From NCBI GenBank assembly GCA_016705245.1, contig JADIYM010000010.1, forward strand, positions 40,001-104,000: a stretch of 64,000 bases of DNA. The letters are read 5' to 3'. Source of the stretch: Blastocatellia bacterium. GTDB lineage: Bacteria; Acidobacteriota; Blastocatellia; UBA7656; JADIYM01. The notes under the pieces are model-generated. The model saw only the letters and a list, made by a program, of their open reading frames with translations, had not been told where the DNA came from and did no database searches. The translations under genes and the position numbers were made by a program. Positions 25,593-36,073 of this stretch are shown here, piece after piece (within the stretch, counting starts at the first letter, position 1; each line of letters starts with the position of its first letter).

Positions 25593-25766
25593 GAGCACAG
25601 AGAGTAAGAGTGGACAGGACTACAGGATTTTCAGGATTGACAGGATTCTGTTGGGTGTCGTTTTCAGCGAGCGCCCTTCCTTGCACTGGGTTACCGAAGG
25701 TCTACCAAGAAGAATCCTGTAAATCCTGAAAATCCCGTAATCCTGTCCACTCTCCTCTTTGTGCTC
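25593..25766. repeat. Long palindrome, family IV (CAGGATTTTCAGGATT words)
   Basis: Arms of about 55 bp (25593-25649 and 25710-25766); left arm includes GACTACAGGATTTTCAGGAT, right arm its reverse complement, and the outer ends pair as GAGCACA/TTTGTGCTC. AT-richer than its surroundings. A second copy is at 35966-36073. Begins 4 bp after the HD gene stop. Confidence 0.88.
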
Positions 25767-25796
25767 GACGCGCGGGCCGAAATACGGAGGTGAACC

Positions 25797-26018
25797 ATGG
25801 CGGAAGGTGACTCGAAGGTGATGAGCATGGGCCAGATCGTTCTGATCATGATCGGAGTAGCTCTCGTTCTTGGTCTTGTGATTGGCGCTATCGGCGGACT
25901 TGCCGGACTGCCGCCTGGTATCACTGGCGCGGGCATCGGCGCGGCTGTCGGCCTCCTCGGGGTGCTATTGCTGAACAAGCGCAAAGCCGCCCTCGCGGCC
26001 CGGAATCAGGGACGGTAG
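25797..26018 (+). CDS. Small glycine-rich membrane protein
   Basis: 73 residues with GGAGG upstream of ATG 25797. Two hydrophobic stretches (IVLIMIGVALVLGLVIGAIGG and ITGAGIGAAVGLLGVLLL), the second glycine-zipper-like, then a basic tail NKRKAALAARNQGR. No family recognised. Converges on the zinc-ribbon gene with a 21-bp gap. Confidence 0.7.
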   Translation: MAEGDSKVMSMGQIVLIMIGVALVLGLVIGAIGGLAGLPPGITGAGIGAAVGLLGVLLLNKRKAALAARNQGR

Positions 26019-26039
26019 GCTGCATCGAAGCGCCTTGCG

Positions 26040-26890
26040 CTAGTCGCCGTCGTAGAGGCCCGGATCGTGACGACGGTACTCTCGCCAGAGGATGAAGCCG
26101 CCCCACGTCATGGCGGCGATGAGCAGGATCGTCCCGGCGAGATCGACGCCTCGCGCGATCGTAGTGTCCCACGCAAGCATCCCCGTCCGCCCGAGCAGGT
26201 TGTTCCAGTCGTGGTACCCGGGCACGTCGCGTCCGGTGACGCCGCCGAGCAAGGGCAGCGCCTGCAGCCGCGCATCGTTGATGTATGGAGCGAGGTCCTT
26301 TGCGCTCTGTCCGAGCCACCATAAGCCAACGGACGCGCCGAAAGGATCCCTGTTCTGCAACAGGAATGCGATCACGACGACGAGCGGAATGAGCAACTGC
26401 ATTGCGCTGCCGCCGAGCACGGTCATGAAATCGCCGAACGGCATGAAGAGGATATGTCCAGCCTCGTGAAAGACGAGGTTCACTCGATGATGAACGACGA
26501 TCCGATCCGGTTCGACGCCATCGGCAGCAGGATGAACCATCCACCCCAGAGCACCGCGACGAGCCAGACGACGGCGTGGCCGGCGAGCCGAAGCGTTGAA
26601 ACACGTTCCGGCACGTGTGTGAATCGTCGTCCGAGACCAGCGAAGCTCGAACCGCCGGCCCCGTCACTTACCGGATCCGGCTCATTCCAAACGTGACTTG
26701 CCGTGCGTTTTGGCCAATCCTCGGGAATCGAGTCTCTCGGCGGCAGATCCTCGATCGAAGGACCGGCGCCTGACTCGAGCTCCTTCCACCGCGCCTTCCG
26801 TTCCCGCCACTTCTCGAACACGAGTCCGCACCGTCGGCATTCCGGCGCCGGCTGCTGCTCGAATCCGCATTTTGGACACGGCTCCATCAC
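26040..26890 (-). CDS. Zinc-ribbon membrane protein with HEAGH metalloprotease motif (frameshifted)
   Basis: N-terminus MEPCPKCGFEQQP followed by CRRCG is a CxxC-x9-CxxC zinc ribbon; then a charged linker, a membrane helix (HAVVWLVAVLWGGWFILL) and, in a different frame, NLVFHEAGHILF with the HExxH zinc motif, then two or three more membrane helices. The frame breaks at about 26484-26488 (one base missing): the first frame ends at a stop right where HEAGH begins in the next. Joined, it is one protein of about 283 residues. Likely a membrane metallopeptidase; family not identified. Start is GTG 26890 or ATG 26887. Confidence 0.78.
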
Positions 26891-27042
26891 TCCCCGCCAG
26901 ACTACACGCTTCCTGGCCTTCTTGACTCCAAATCCGCGTTCCTCCCCGCCCCCGATCCGATCGTGTATTAAACTGCCACCGATCCGCCCTCATCCCCGTG
27001 TCTGCAACGCCCCTCACGACAAATCGGCCTCTGGAGGTTCCC

Positions 27043-28734
27043 ATGCACCGCATCCTCGCCCTGACGCGGAGCGCCACCGTTCTCGCCGCAGCCATTGCGC
27101 TTGCGGGTCAATCCGTCGCTGCGGCACCGCCCCGCCGCGTCGATCCCCCGAAACCGGCCTCGAGCATGCGCGCGATCCCGGCGACGGCAGCCCGCGGCAT
27201 GTTCCGGACCGCCCCGGCAGTCACCCCGTTCGGTGCGACGCGAACAGCCGCTCCGTCCGTAGTGCCGAGAATCTCGTCCGAGGCCGCCGCAAAGCTCGCA
27301 ACCGACGCCAAGCCATACGACCAGAACCGGTTGCGAGCCGGCCACTTGCTGCGACGCGCCGGGTTCGGACCCTCGCCCGGCGACATGGCGGAAGTGCTGA
27401 CACTCGGACAAACCGCGTGGATAGACATGCAGCTCAACCCGTCATCGATCGACGACTCGGCCAACGAAGCGAAGTTCTACCCGGTGCCGGATCCGCTGAT
27501 CGACGACTTCGGGTATTCGTGGGATCTGCACTGGATGACGCGGATGCTGTACTCCCGCAAGCAGCTGCAGGAGAAGATGACGCTCGTCTGGCGCGAGCAC
27601 ATGCCGGTTTCGATCGGAAAGATTGGCTGGGGCAAGCCGCCGCATGACTACGAGCAGATGCTGCGACGGAATTCGCTCGGCAGCTTCCGCCAGATGCTCG
27701 CCGACCTGGCGCGCGACCCGGCGATGCTGATCTACCTCGACAACAACTACAACTCGGCGTTCGACTATGAGGGCAACCCCGTTCCGCCGAACGAAAACTA
27801 CGCGCGTGAGCTGCTACAGCTCTTCTCGACCGGCCCACAGATGCTCAACATGGACGGCACCCCGGTGCTCGCTGGCGACGGTTCCGTCGTACCTGCATAC
27901 ACCGAACAGGACGTTCGCGAGACCGCGAGAGCGATGACCGGTTGGTACATCGAGGACTATCGCGAGTGGACCGGGTCGCTTTTCTATGAAGGCTTCCACG
28001 ATCCCGGTGACAAGACCATCCTCGGCCAGACGCTTCGTGGCCGCAGCGGGCCCGATGGCGCAAACGAGGTCGAGGATGTCGTCGACATCCTGATGGATCA
28101 CCCGTCGACAGCGCCGTTCATCTCGAAAATGCTCATCCAGAAACTCGCGACCGAAACGCCGACTTCCGGTTACGTCCAGCGCGTCGCGACGGTCTTCCGG
28201 AATTCCGATGGCAACCTCAAGCAGACCGTCCGGGCGATCCTGACCGACGCCGAGTTCACCTCGGACGCGGTCGTGCGCACGCAGTTCAAGTCGCCGCTCG
28301 AGCACCTCGTCGGCGCGGCGCGTGCGACCGAGACCGTCACCGAGGGGCATTCGTTCTACTACTGGATGTACTTCACGAACCATCTTCCGTACCTGCCGCC
28401 GTCGGTCTTTTCGTTCTACAGGCCCGGAAAGAAGGGAGCGCTCGTCACCGCCTCGCAGGTCGTTTTCCTCGACCAGATCGCCGAGGACCTGATCGACACC
28501 TACACCGACGATTACACGGACGCGAGCTTCAGCGTGCGGGCCATCCTCGACAATCCGAAGCTGAAGAAGCCGAAGAAGGTCGTCAACTACCTCGGCGACC
28601 GGTTGCTCGCCGCTCCGCTGGACGCATCGACGAAAACGGCGCTCATCGATTACTTCGGCGGACGCATTACGGAAGAGAAAGTTCGCGGCGCGATCTGGCT
28701 GATCCTGACGTCGCCCGACTTCCAGCGGAATTGA
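27043..28734 (+). CDS. DUF1800 family protein, exported
   Basis: 563 residues from ATG 27043 (CTGGAGG upstream). Signal peptide MHRILALTRSATVLAAAIALA. DUF1800 markers: HLLRRAGFGPSPGDM, LQEKMTLVWREH, PNENYARELLQLFSTG, YTEQDVRETARAMTGW, FLDQIAEDL. Always found paired with DUF1501; the pair is exported and of unknown function. 11 bp separate it from the DUF1501 gene. Confidence 0.95.
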   Translation: MHRILALTRSATVLAAAIALAGQSVAAAPPRRVDPPKPASSMRAIPATAARGMFRTAPAVTPFGATRTAAPSVVPRISSEAAAKLATDAKPYDQNRLRAGHLLRRAGFGPSPGDMAEVLTLGQTAWIDMQLNPSSIDDSANEAKFYPVPDPLIDDFGYSWDLHWMTRMLYSRKQLQEKMTLVWREHMPVSIGKIGWGKPPHDYEQMLRRNSLGSFRQMLADLARDPAMLIYLDNNYNSAFDYEGNPVPPNENYARELLQLFSTGPQMLNMDGTPVLAGDGSVVPAYTEQDVRETARAMTGWYIEDYREWTGSLFYEGFHDPGDKTILGQTLRGRSGPDGANEVEDVVDILMDHPSTAPFISKMLIQKLATETPTSGYVQRVATVFRNSDGNLKQTVRAILTDAEFTSDAVVRTQFKSPLEHLVGAARATETVTEGHSFYYWMYFTNHLPYLPPSVFSFYRPGKKGALVTASQVVFLDQIAEDLIDTYTDDYTDASFSVRAILDNPKLKKPKKVVNYLGDRLLAAPLDASTKTALIDYFGGRITEEKVRGAIWLILTSPDFQRN

Positions 28735-28745
28735 GGAGGCCTGCA

Positions 28746-30029
28746 ATGAAATCCATCACACGACGCGCTTTTCTTCGCACCAGTGCGATCACGGCGATCG
28801 GAGCCGGCCTCGGCAGCCCGCTTCTGGGACGAACGGCATTCGGAGGCACGCGATCGCTTCGCGGCACCGCGACCGACCCGATCGTCGTCCTGGTGAACAT
28901 GTTCGGCGGCAACGACTTCCTCAACACGGTCGTGCCGCTCGGCCAGTTCGACCGGTACCGGGCGATGCGTCCGATGCTGCACATTCCGCGTGAGCGAACG
29001 TTGTCACTCCCGGGCACGACCGACATCGGGTTCAATCCCGGGATGACTGCGCTGCGCGACATCTACGCCGACGGCAGGCTCGCCGTCGTCCTCGGCACGG
29101 GAATGCCGATGAACTCGCAGGGACTCTTCGATCACGAGGCGAGCCAGCTGAACCTGCAGGCCGGCCACACGTCCGGTTCGGCGTTCGAAAGTGCGCCTTC
29201 GGGCTGGATCGGCCGCTGGCTCGATACGGTCGGCGCGGGCATCGCGCCTCCCGGGGTCAACGTCGGCGGCTATTCGACGCTCGCGCTGGCGGGCGAGGAA
29301 CGCGATGCGCTGACGGTCTTCGACGTGTCGAACTTCGGCGTGATGCCGTATTTCGACACCGAGGCACGGCTCGCCAGTTACAAGCGGATTCAGGCGGAGT
29401 CGACCTCGCTGATCGAGCCCGCCAAGCGCGGACGGGAAATGCGCCAACTCGTCGTCGACCTCGGCGATACCCTGCGCGAGCGGACGGAGGCGTACGTCCC
29501 GGCGGTTGATTATCCGGAGGACAACAACGTCGCGTACACGCTCCGGCAGTGTGCTCAGCTCATAGACGCCGACCTCGGTGTCCGCGCGCTCGCGGTCGCA
29601 GCCGACGGATACGACACGCACGCGAGCCAGAACGATGGCGCGTCGAACTCGTCGCTCGGGTACCACGACTATCTTCTCATGCAGGTGAGCAACGCCATCG
29701 GAGCTTTCCTGGCCGATGTCGCTGCGCACGGGCACGGCAACCGGGTGGTCGTCGTCGTGGCGTCGGAGTTCGGCCGGCGATGTTTCGAGAACACGGACGT
29801 CGGAACGGATCACGGATATGCCGGAGGCATGTTCGTCGCGGGCGAGCCGGTGCAGGGCGGGATCTATGGCGAGTATCCGAGTCTGGCGGACAACGATCTC
29901 GTACTCGACGGGAACATCGACGTGACGACGGATTTCCGGTCGGTGTATTCCACGGTTCTCGCCGGGCACCTCGGAGCGGACCCGGGCGACATCCTGAACG
30001 GGAACTTCCCGTCGCTCGGTTTCCTGTAG
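28746..30029 (+). CDS. DUF1501 family protein, Tat-exported
   Basis: 427 residues. Twin-arginine signal (SITRRAFLRTSAITAIGAG). DUF1501 (sulfatase/phosphatase superfamily-like) markers: VLVNMFGGNDFLNTVVP, GLFDHEASQ, ADGYDTHASQN, VVVASEFGRRCFEN, TDHGYAGGMFVAG. Partner of the DUF1800 protein upstream, in one operon. A 45-bp-arm palindrome begins 7 bp after the stop. Confidence 0.95.
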   Translation: MKSITRRAFLRTSAITAIGAGLGSPLLGRTAFGGTRSLRGTATDPIVVLVNMFGGNDFLNTVVPLGQFDRYRAMRPMLHIPRERTLSLPGTTDIGFNPGMTALRDIYADGRLAVVLGTGMPMNSQGLFDHEASQLNLQAGHTSGSAFESAPSGWIGRWLDTVGAGIAPPGVNVGGYSTLALAGEERDALTVFDVSNFGVMPYFDTEARLASYKRIQAESTSLIEPAKRGREMRQLVVDLGDTLRERTEAYVPAVDYPEDNNVAYTLRQCAQLIDADLGVRALAVAADGYDTHASQNDGASNSSLGYHDYLLMQVSNAIGAFLADVAAHGHGNRVVVVVASEFGRRCFENTDVGTDHGYAGGMFVAGEPVQGGIYGEYPSLADNDLVLDGNIDVTTDFRSVYSTVLAGHLGADPGDILNGNFPSLGFL

Positions 30030-30035
30030 GAAGTA

Positions 30036-30132
30036 AGAGCACGCGGCTCAGGCGGATCGGGCGGATGACGCGGATCTGAAGTTGTCATTCAGATCAGCGT
30101 CGTTCGCCCGATCCGCCTGATCCGCGTGCTCT
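30036..30132. repeat. Near-perfect palindrome, 45-bp arms, short loop
   Basis: Arms 30036-30080 and 30088-30132 pair almost fully (left arm starts AGAGCACGCGGCTCAGGCGG), loop about 7 bases. It would form a very stable stem after the DUF1501 stop; probable transcription end. Confidence 0.9.
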
Positions 30133-30201
30133 TCGTTCCGTCGCATGCGCCTGAACGGGCAATTCCTGTAATCTCCTTGGAATTTCCCTGGAGGTGCACG
30201 G

Positions 30202-33049
30202 ATGATTCGTGGAGCTCGTTGGCCGGCGACGATCGCCGTTGTTGCCCTGTTGGTGCCCGGATGTTTTCCGCAGCCGTCACTCGCGAACACCGTGCCGACC
30301 GTCTCGAAAGAGCGTCAGGTCGTTTTCGAGCGCAACGATGGCCAGACCGATTCCCGCGCGCGCTTCGTTGCGCGAGCCAGGGGCTACCGCGTCTTCGTGA
30401 CGCCCGATTCATTGGCGATCGGACTGGCGACTTCGTCCGGGCAGCACGCCGTTCGACTTGCATTCGGCGGAGCGTCGGCGACGGCGACGGTTCACGGCGA
30501 GCGGCCGCTGGCGGGGCGCGTGAACTACTTGCGCGGATCGGATCCGAAGGCCTTCGTCACGGGCGTTCCGACCTTCGGCGGCGTACGGATCTCGGGCGTC
30601 TACCCGGGCATCGATGCGGTGGTCTACGGTCGTGACGGCGACGTTGAATACGACTTTGTCGTCGCGCCGGGAACCGATGCATCCGCGATTCGACTGGAGC
30701 TGTCGGGCATCGACAGCGCGACGATAGACGCCAACGGCGACCTCGTACTCTCGACGCCCGCAGGCGAACTGCGGCAGCGCCGCCCGGTCGCGTACGAGAC
30801 GACCGGCGACGTCCGGACTCCCGTCGCGTCCCGCTTTCAAATCTCCGGCGATCACATCGTCACTTTCGAAGTCACACGGCGCGATCCTTCGTCGACGCTG
30901 TTCATCGATCCCGTGCTGAGCTATTCAGCTTATGTCGCCGGCGGCGGCGACGAGTCGGGAGCCGGAATCACCGTCGACGCCGCCGGAAGCGCCTACCTCG
31001 CAGGCGGTTCCAGCTCGCTCGACTTTCCGACGACGGCCGGCACCATTTCGCAGACGCTTGCCGGCAGCACGGATGGGTTCGTCGCGAAACTCACACCGGA
31101 CGGCTCCGGATACGCGTTCTCGACCTACGTCGGCGGGATCGCAGACGAGGGCATCGCCCGCGCCGTGGTCGATGCCGCCGGTAACATCTATATCTGCGGA
31201 GGAACAGCCTCGACCGATTTCCCGACGACGATTGGCGCCTTCGACACCTCGTTCTCGGGAGGCTCGTTCGACGGCTTCGTCGCGAAACTTGCCCCCGGAG
31301 CGGCGTCGATCCTCTACTCGTCGTATCTCGGCGGGTCGGGCGACGACGGCGCGGCGTCGATAGCGATCGACTCGGGCGGGAACGCATACATCACCGGGGG
31401 ATCGACGTCGTCGAACTACCCGACGACGCCCGGCGCATTCGACACCAGCAATATCTCGCTCGTCGGACTTCCCGACGCGATAGTCACCAAGATCAATCCG
31501 ACGGGGACGGCGCTCGTCTATTCGACGTACCTCGGCGCGGCCTTCAACCTCGAAGCCGGCGCGGCAATTGCCGTCGACTCGAGCGGATTCGCCTACGTCG
31601 GCGGCGCCACGAACGGCGGCTGCCCGACCAAGGCCGGCTCGTTCGACACGTCCTTCAACGGCGGCTCGTTTGACGGCTTCATTTCGAAAGTGAACACGAC
31701 CGGGACCGACCTCGTCTATTCGACGTACCTCGGTGGCAGCGATGAAGACTACGTGTTCAGCCTCGCGATCGACGGCTCTGGAAACGCCTACGCCACCGGG
31801 TTCACGCCGTCGGCGAACTTCCCCGTTCTCAACGCCTTTCAGCCGGCTATCGGCGGCGGGTTCGACGCGTACGTCACGAAACTCAATACGGCCGGTTCGG
31901 CTCTCGTCTATTCGTCGTATCTGGGCGGCACCGGCAACGAGGGACTGACGAGTGCCGGCGGAACGGAGTTGCAGATTGCCGGCGGAATCGCGGTCGATGG
32001 GACTGGAAACGCGTATCTCACGGGATTCACGGACTCGATCGACTTTCCGGTCGTCGCGGCCTGGCAGCCTGCACGTGCCGGCGGCTTCGACGCGTTCGTC
32101 GTGAAAGTGAACGCCGCGGGCTCGGCTAAGGTATACGCCTCATACCTGGGTGGAGCGCTCGAGGAGCGAGGGCTCGGCATCGCGGTAGACAGCGCGGGTG
32201 CTGCGTACGTCACGGGCTTCACGGTCTCGACGAACTTCCCGACCACGGCGGGGGCAGTTCGTACCGTTCCCCGGCGGCAACGCGCTCTCCGATGGTTTCA
32301 TAGCGAAGATCGGGACGGGACCGGGAGACACGCCTGGGATCTACGTGCCGTCGAGCGGCGCATTCTTCCTCAGAAACTCGAACAGCCCGGGACCGGCCGT
32401 CACGGTGTTCACGTTCGGCCCGTCTGCGGCCGGATTCGTCCCGCTCGCCGGCGACTGGGACGGAAACGGCACGACGACGATCGGCATCTACGATCCGGTG
32501 ACGGGAGCGTTCTTCCTGAAGAACTCGGATTCGAACGGGCCGGCCGACATCGTGTTCAACTTCGGGGCGGGCGGCGCCGACATCGTCCCGATCGCTGGCG
32601 ACTGGAACGGCGACGGAACGGATACGATCGGAATCTACGGGACATCGACCGGAGCGTTCTTTCTGCGGAACACAAACGAATCCGGCGGAGCGGATCTGGT
32701 TTTCAACTTCGGGCCGGGTGGAGTGGATTTTGCGCCTCTGTCAGGAGACTGGAACGGCGACGGCGTCGACACGATCGGGATCTACGGCACCTCGACGGGA
32801 GTGTTCTTTCTGCGAAACGCGAACGGGCCGGGCGCGGCGGACCTGGCGTTCAACTTCGGGGCCGGAGGGGCGGGGATCCTGCCGCTCGTCGGCGACTGGA
32901 ATGCTGACGGTACCGACACGATAGGAATCTACGCTTCGTCGTCCGGGGCGTGGTTCCTGCGAAATGCAAATGCGAGTGGAGGCGCGGACCTCGTGTTCTC
33001 GTACGGACCCGCAGGCGCGACTCCAATCGCGGGGCACTGGGGCGGGTAG
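30202..33049 (+). CDS. SBBP-repeat exported protein with C-terminal IGIY repeats (frameshifted)
   Basis: N-terminal signal or lipoprotein-like leader (VVALLVPGC), a conserved N-terminal domain (ERNDGQTD ... VNYLRG ... VYPGIDAVVYGRDGD), then about eight SBBP-type repeats (STYLGGS, DGSGNAYATGFT, FDAYVTKLN). One extra base in the G5 run at 32250-32254 breaks the frame; removing it restores TTAGQFVPFPGGN. The remainder carries about five 46-residue repeats of the form GDWNGDGTDTIGIYGTSTGAFF, like FG-GAP/VCBS beta-propeller blades. Total about 949 codons. Probably a secreted or surface beta-propeller protein. Confidence 0.88.
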
Positions 33050-33066
33050 AGATTCCTGCTGTCTTT

Positions 33067-33145
33067 CTCCGTGCCTCTGTGTCTCTGAGTCTCTGTGTGC
33101 GAAGCGTCTTCGGAGCTTCGCACACAGAGGCGCCGAGACACGGAG
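33067..33145. repeat. Palindrome of CTGTGTCTCTGAG words
   Basis: Arms of roughly 31-39 bp (33067-33105, 33115-33145) with inner pairing GTGTGCGAAGC/GCTTCGCACAC. A matching single arm occurs at 37192-37232. Between the SBBP gene and cysS. Confidence 0.8.
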
Positions 33146-33212
33146 ACGCTGAGGAACAGAGTCGCTGGATCTGCTATTCTCTCTCCCTTCAAAATCCCCC
33201 GGGGAGGACCGC

Positions 33213-34614
33213 ATGCTTCGCTTCCGCAACACGTTGACCGGTGAACTCGAACCTTTCATCCCGCTCGAGGAGGGTCGCGTCCGGATCTACGCCTGCGGAC
33301 CGACGGTCTGGAACTTCGCACACATCGGCAACTTCAAGACGTTCGTCTTTTACGACGTGCTGCGCCGCTATCTGCGCTTCCGCGGGTTCGAAGTCACGGA
33401 GGTCATGAACGTCACCGACGTTGATGACCGCATCATCGAGCAGACCATCGAATTGAAGCTCTCGCTGGAGGAGCTCACGACGAAGTACCTCAACTACTTC
33501 CTCGAGGACATGGCGACGCTCAACATCGAGCAACCTGAGGTCATGCCCAAGGCCACCGAGCATATTCCCGAGATGGTGGCCCTCGTCGAGACGCTGCTCG
33601 CGAACGGGAAGGCGTACGAGGCGGACGGCTCGATCTACTTCAAGATCTCTGCGTTCGACGGCTACGGAAGGCTCTCCGGAAAGAAGCTGGAGGGCAACGA
33701 GGCCGGACGCAGCGGCCGCGTCGACACCCAGGAGTACGCCAAGGCCGACACGAGCGACTTCGTTCTCTGGAAGGCGCCGAAGCTCGAAGGCGAACGCTCG
33801 TGGGACACCGCCATCGGCACCGGCCGGCCCGGCTGGCACCTCGAGTGCTCGGCGATGTCGATGAAGTACCTCGGCGAGACGTTCGACATCCACGCGGGCG
33901 GCGAGGACCTCATCTTTCCGCACCACGAGAACGAGATCGCCCAGAGCGAAGGCGCCACCGGCAAGCCGTTCGCGCGTTACTGGCTGCACTCGAAGTTCCT
34001 GAACATCGAGAACCAGAAGATGTCGAAGCGCTTCGGCAACTTCAAGACGCCGCGCGACCTGCTCTCGCAGGGCATCGAGCCGATGGCGATCCGCTATCTG
34101 CTGCTCTCGGCGCCATATCGGACACAGCTCAACTTTACGGCGGACGGACTCGATGCGGCAGCATCGTCGCTCGATCGGCTTCGTAATTTCGTGCGACGGA
34201 TTCGCAACGCGCACGTCACCTCGAATGGCGAAAGTCCGGCGAGCGCCGTGGCGAAGCGGATGCTCGAGGGGATTCCAGGCCGCGATGGACGACGACCTGA
34301 ACACGTCGGTCGCGCTTGCGGCGGTGTTCAACCTCGTGAACGACGTGAACCCGATGATCGATGCGAAGTCGATCACCGAGGCGGACCGGGCTGCGATCCT
34401 GTCGGCGATCGATCGGGTTGACGGCGTGTTCGGAGTGTTGTCGCTGACTGATGACGAGGCCGTTCCGGAGGAGATCCACGATCTCGTGACGCAAAGGACC
34501 GAGGCGCGACGGGCGCGCAACTTTGCGTTGGCGGACGAGATGCGCGACCGGATCGTTTCGGCCGGCTACGTCATCGAGGATTCGCCGGACGGGACGAAGG
34601 TCCGGAAAAAGTAG
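33213..34614 (+). CDS. cysS: Cysteinyl-tRNA synthetase (single-base frameshift)
   Basis: Charges tRNA-Cys. Class I markers: YACGPTVWNFAHIGN (HIGH-type), zinc site GWHLECSAM ... HHENEIAQSE, and KMSKRFGN at residue 269. The frame breaks at the G4 run 34268-34271: deleting one G restores MLEGFQAAMDDDLNTS, after which the C-terminal helical domain continues to 34614. Restored length 466 residues, normal for the enzyme. As an essential gene it is more likely mis-assembled than dead. ATG 33213 follows GGGGAGG. Confidence 0.95.
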
Positions 34615-34622
34615 ATTCGGAT

Positions 34623-34686
34623 CTTCCTTGGCGCCTTCGCGCCTTTGCGCGAAATCTCACGCAAAGGCGCAAAGGCGCAAAGGAAG
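34623..34686. repeat. Palindrome of GCGCAAAGG words
   Basis: 27-bp arms (34623-34649, 34660-34686), loop about 10 bases; the right arm is itself a near-tandem of GCGCAAAG. It ends 17 bp before the rarA start, so it would terminate cysS or shape the rarA leader. Confidence 0.8.
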
Positions 34687-34703
34687 GCGCGGAGCTTGGC
34701 TCA

Positions 34704-35978
34704 ATGTCCCGAGGACTCTTCGACGACATAGACGCCGGCGCGGGGAACGCTCCCCTCGCCGAACGCATGCGTCCACGAACCATCGACGAGATCCTCGGCC
34801 AGGAGAAGCTCCTCGGCCCGGGCCGCATCCTGCGGCGCATGATCGAGGAGGACACCCTCCGCTCGCTCATTCTCTGGGGTCCGCCCGGCACCGGCAAGAC
34901 GACGATTGCTCGACTCGTTGCGACGGCGACGAACGCCGCGTTCATTCCCTTCTCCGCCGTTACATCCGGCATCAAGGAAGTCCGCGAAGTCATGGCCGAG
35001 GCGGAAGCCGCCCGCCGCATGTCCGGCCGGCGCACTGTCGTCTTCGTCGACGAGATTCACCGGTTCAACCGCGCCCAGCAGGACGCGTTCCTTCCGCACG
35101 TCGAAAGCGGCACGATCACGCTCATTGGCGCCACGACCGAGAACCCGAGCTTCGAGGTTAACTCAGCGCTTCTGTCGCGATCGAAGGTCTTCGTACTCGA
35201 GCCGCTGTCGTCGGACGCCCTGACCGGACTGCTCCGTCGCGCGATCGATGACACCGAGCGCGGTATTGGCGCGCTGAAACTTTCGGCCGACGACACACTG
35301 CTCTCGCGGATTGCCGAACATTCAGGCGGTGACGCGCGTTCCGCGCTCAACACGCTCGAGCTCGCGGCTTCGATCGCCAAGCCGGACGACTCGGGCGTGA
35401 GGGCGATCGACGACTCGGTCGTCGCCGAGGCTCAACAGCGCGCCGTCCGTCGATACGACAAGTCGGGCGAGGAGCACTACAACCTGGCATCGGCGCTCAT
35501 CAAATCGGTCCGCAATTCGGATCCGGACGCCGCCGTCTACTGGCTAGCGCGGATGATCGACGCTGGAGAGGACCCCAAGTTCATCGCGCGACGGCTCGTG
35601 ATTCTCGCGTCGGAGGACGTCGGGCTTGCCGATCCTCACGCTCTTCCGCAGGCCGTGGCTGCGGCGGAGGCCGCGCACATGCTCGGGTTCCCGGAGGCGC
35701 TTTTTCCGCTCACGCAGGTGACGCTCTACCTGGCGCTCGCGAAGAAGTCGAACGCCGTGGGGCGCGCGTTCACCGCAGCTCGCGCTGACGCCGAACGAAC
35801 CGCCAGCGACGGGGTGCCGATGCACCTGCGCAACGCGCCTACATGGCTCATGAAGGGATTGGGCTACGGCAGCGGCTACAAGTACGCCCACGACGAGCCG
35901 GAGGGACGCGCGGAAGACATGGTCTGCCTGCCCGAGTCACTCGCCGGGAAGAAGTACTACGACGAAGAAGAGAGTTGA
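34704..35978 (+). CDS. rarA: Replication-associated recombination protein A (AAA ATPase)
   Basis: 424 residues, full length. Acts at stalled replication forks (MgsA/RarA, related to clamp loaders). N-terminal PLAERMRPRTIDEILGQ, Walker A GPPGTGKTT, Walker B VVFVDEIHRFN, sensor GATTENPSFEVN, then the RarA C-terminal tetramerisation part (SALIKSVRNSDPDAAVYWLARM). The stop codon lies inside the left arm of a palindrome shared with the convergent gene. Confidence 0.97.
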   Translation: MSRGLFDDIDAGAGNAPLAERMRPRTIDEILGQEKLLGPGRILRRMIEEDTLRSLILWGPPGTGKTTIARLVATATNAAFIPFSAVTSGIKEVREVMAEAEAARRMSGRRTVVFVDEIHRFNRAQQDAFLPHVESGTITLIGATTENPSFEVNSALLSRSKVFVLEPLSSDALTGLLRRAIDDTERGIGALKLSADDTLLSRIAEHSGGDARSALNTLELAASIAKPDDSGVRAIDDSVVAEAQQRAVRRYDKSGEEHYNLASALIKSVRNSDPDAAVYWLARMIDAGEDPKFIARRLVILASEDVGLADPHALPQAVAAAEAAHMLGFPEALFPLTQVTLYLALAKKSNAVGRAFTAARADAERTASDGVPMHLRNAPTWLMKGLGYGSGYKYAHDEPEGRAEDMVCLPESLAGKKYYDEEES

Positions 35979-36073
35979 CAGGATTACAGGATTTTCAGGA
36001 TTAACAGGAGAGCTCTTTGGTTCTTCCAAAAGCAATCCTGTGAATCCTGAAAATCCTGTCTACTCTTTTCTCC
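35966..36073. repeat. Palindrome, family IV, spanning both stop codons of a convergent pair
   Basis: Arms about 35966-36009 and 36036-36073 (left contains GACAGGATTACAGGATTTTC). The rarA stop TGA (35976-35978) lies in the left arm and the methyltransferase stop (36060-36062) in the right arm. Same family as 25593-25766. Confidence 0.88.

Noticed and set aside
24204..25598. 464-codon minus-strand frame across kptA and the HD gene
   Set aside because: Antisense to two recognised genes and reading through the tandem repeat; shadow.
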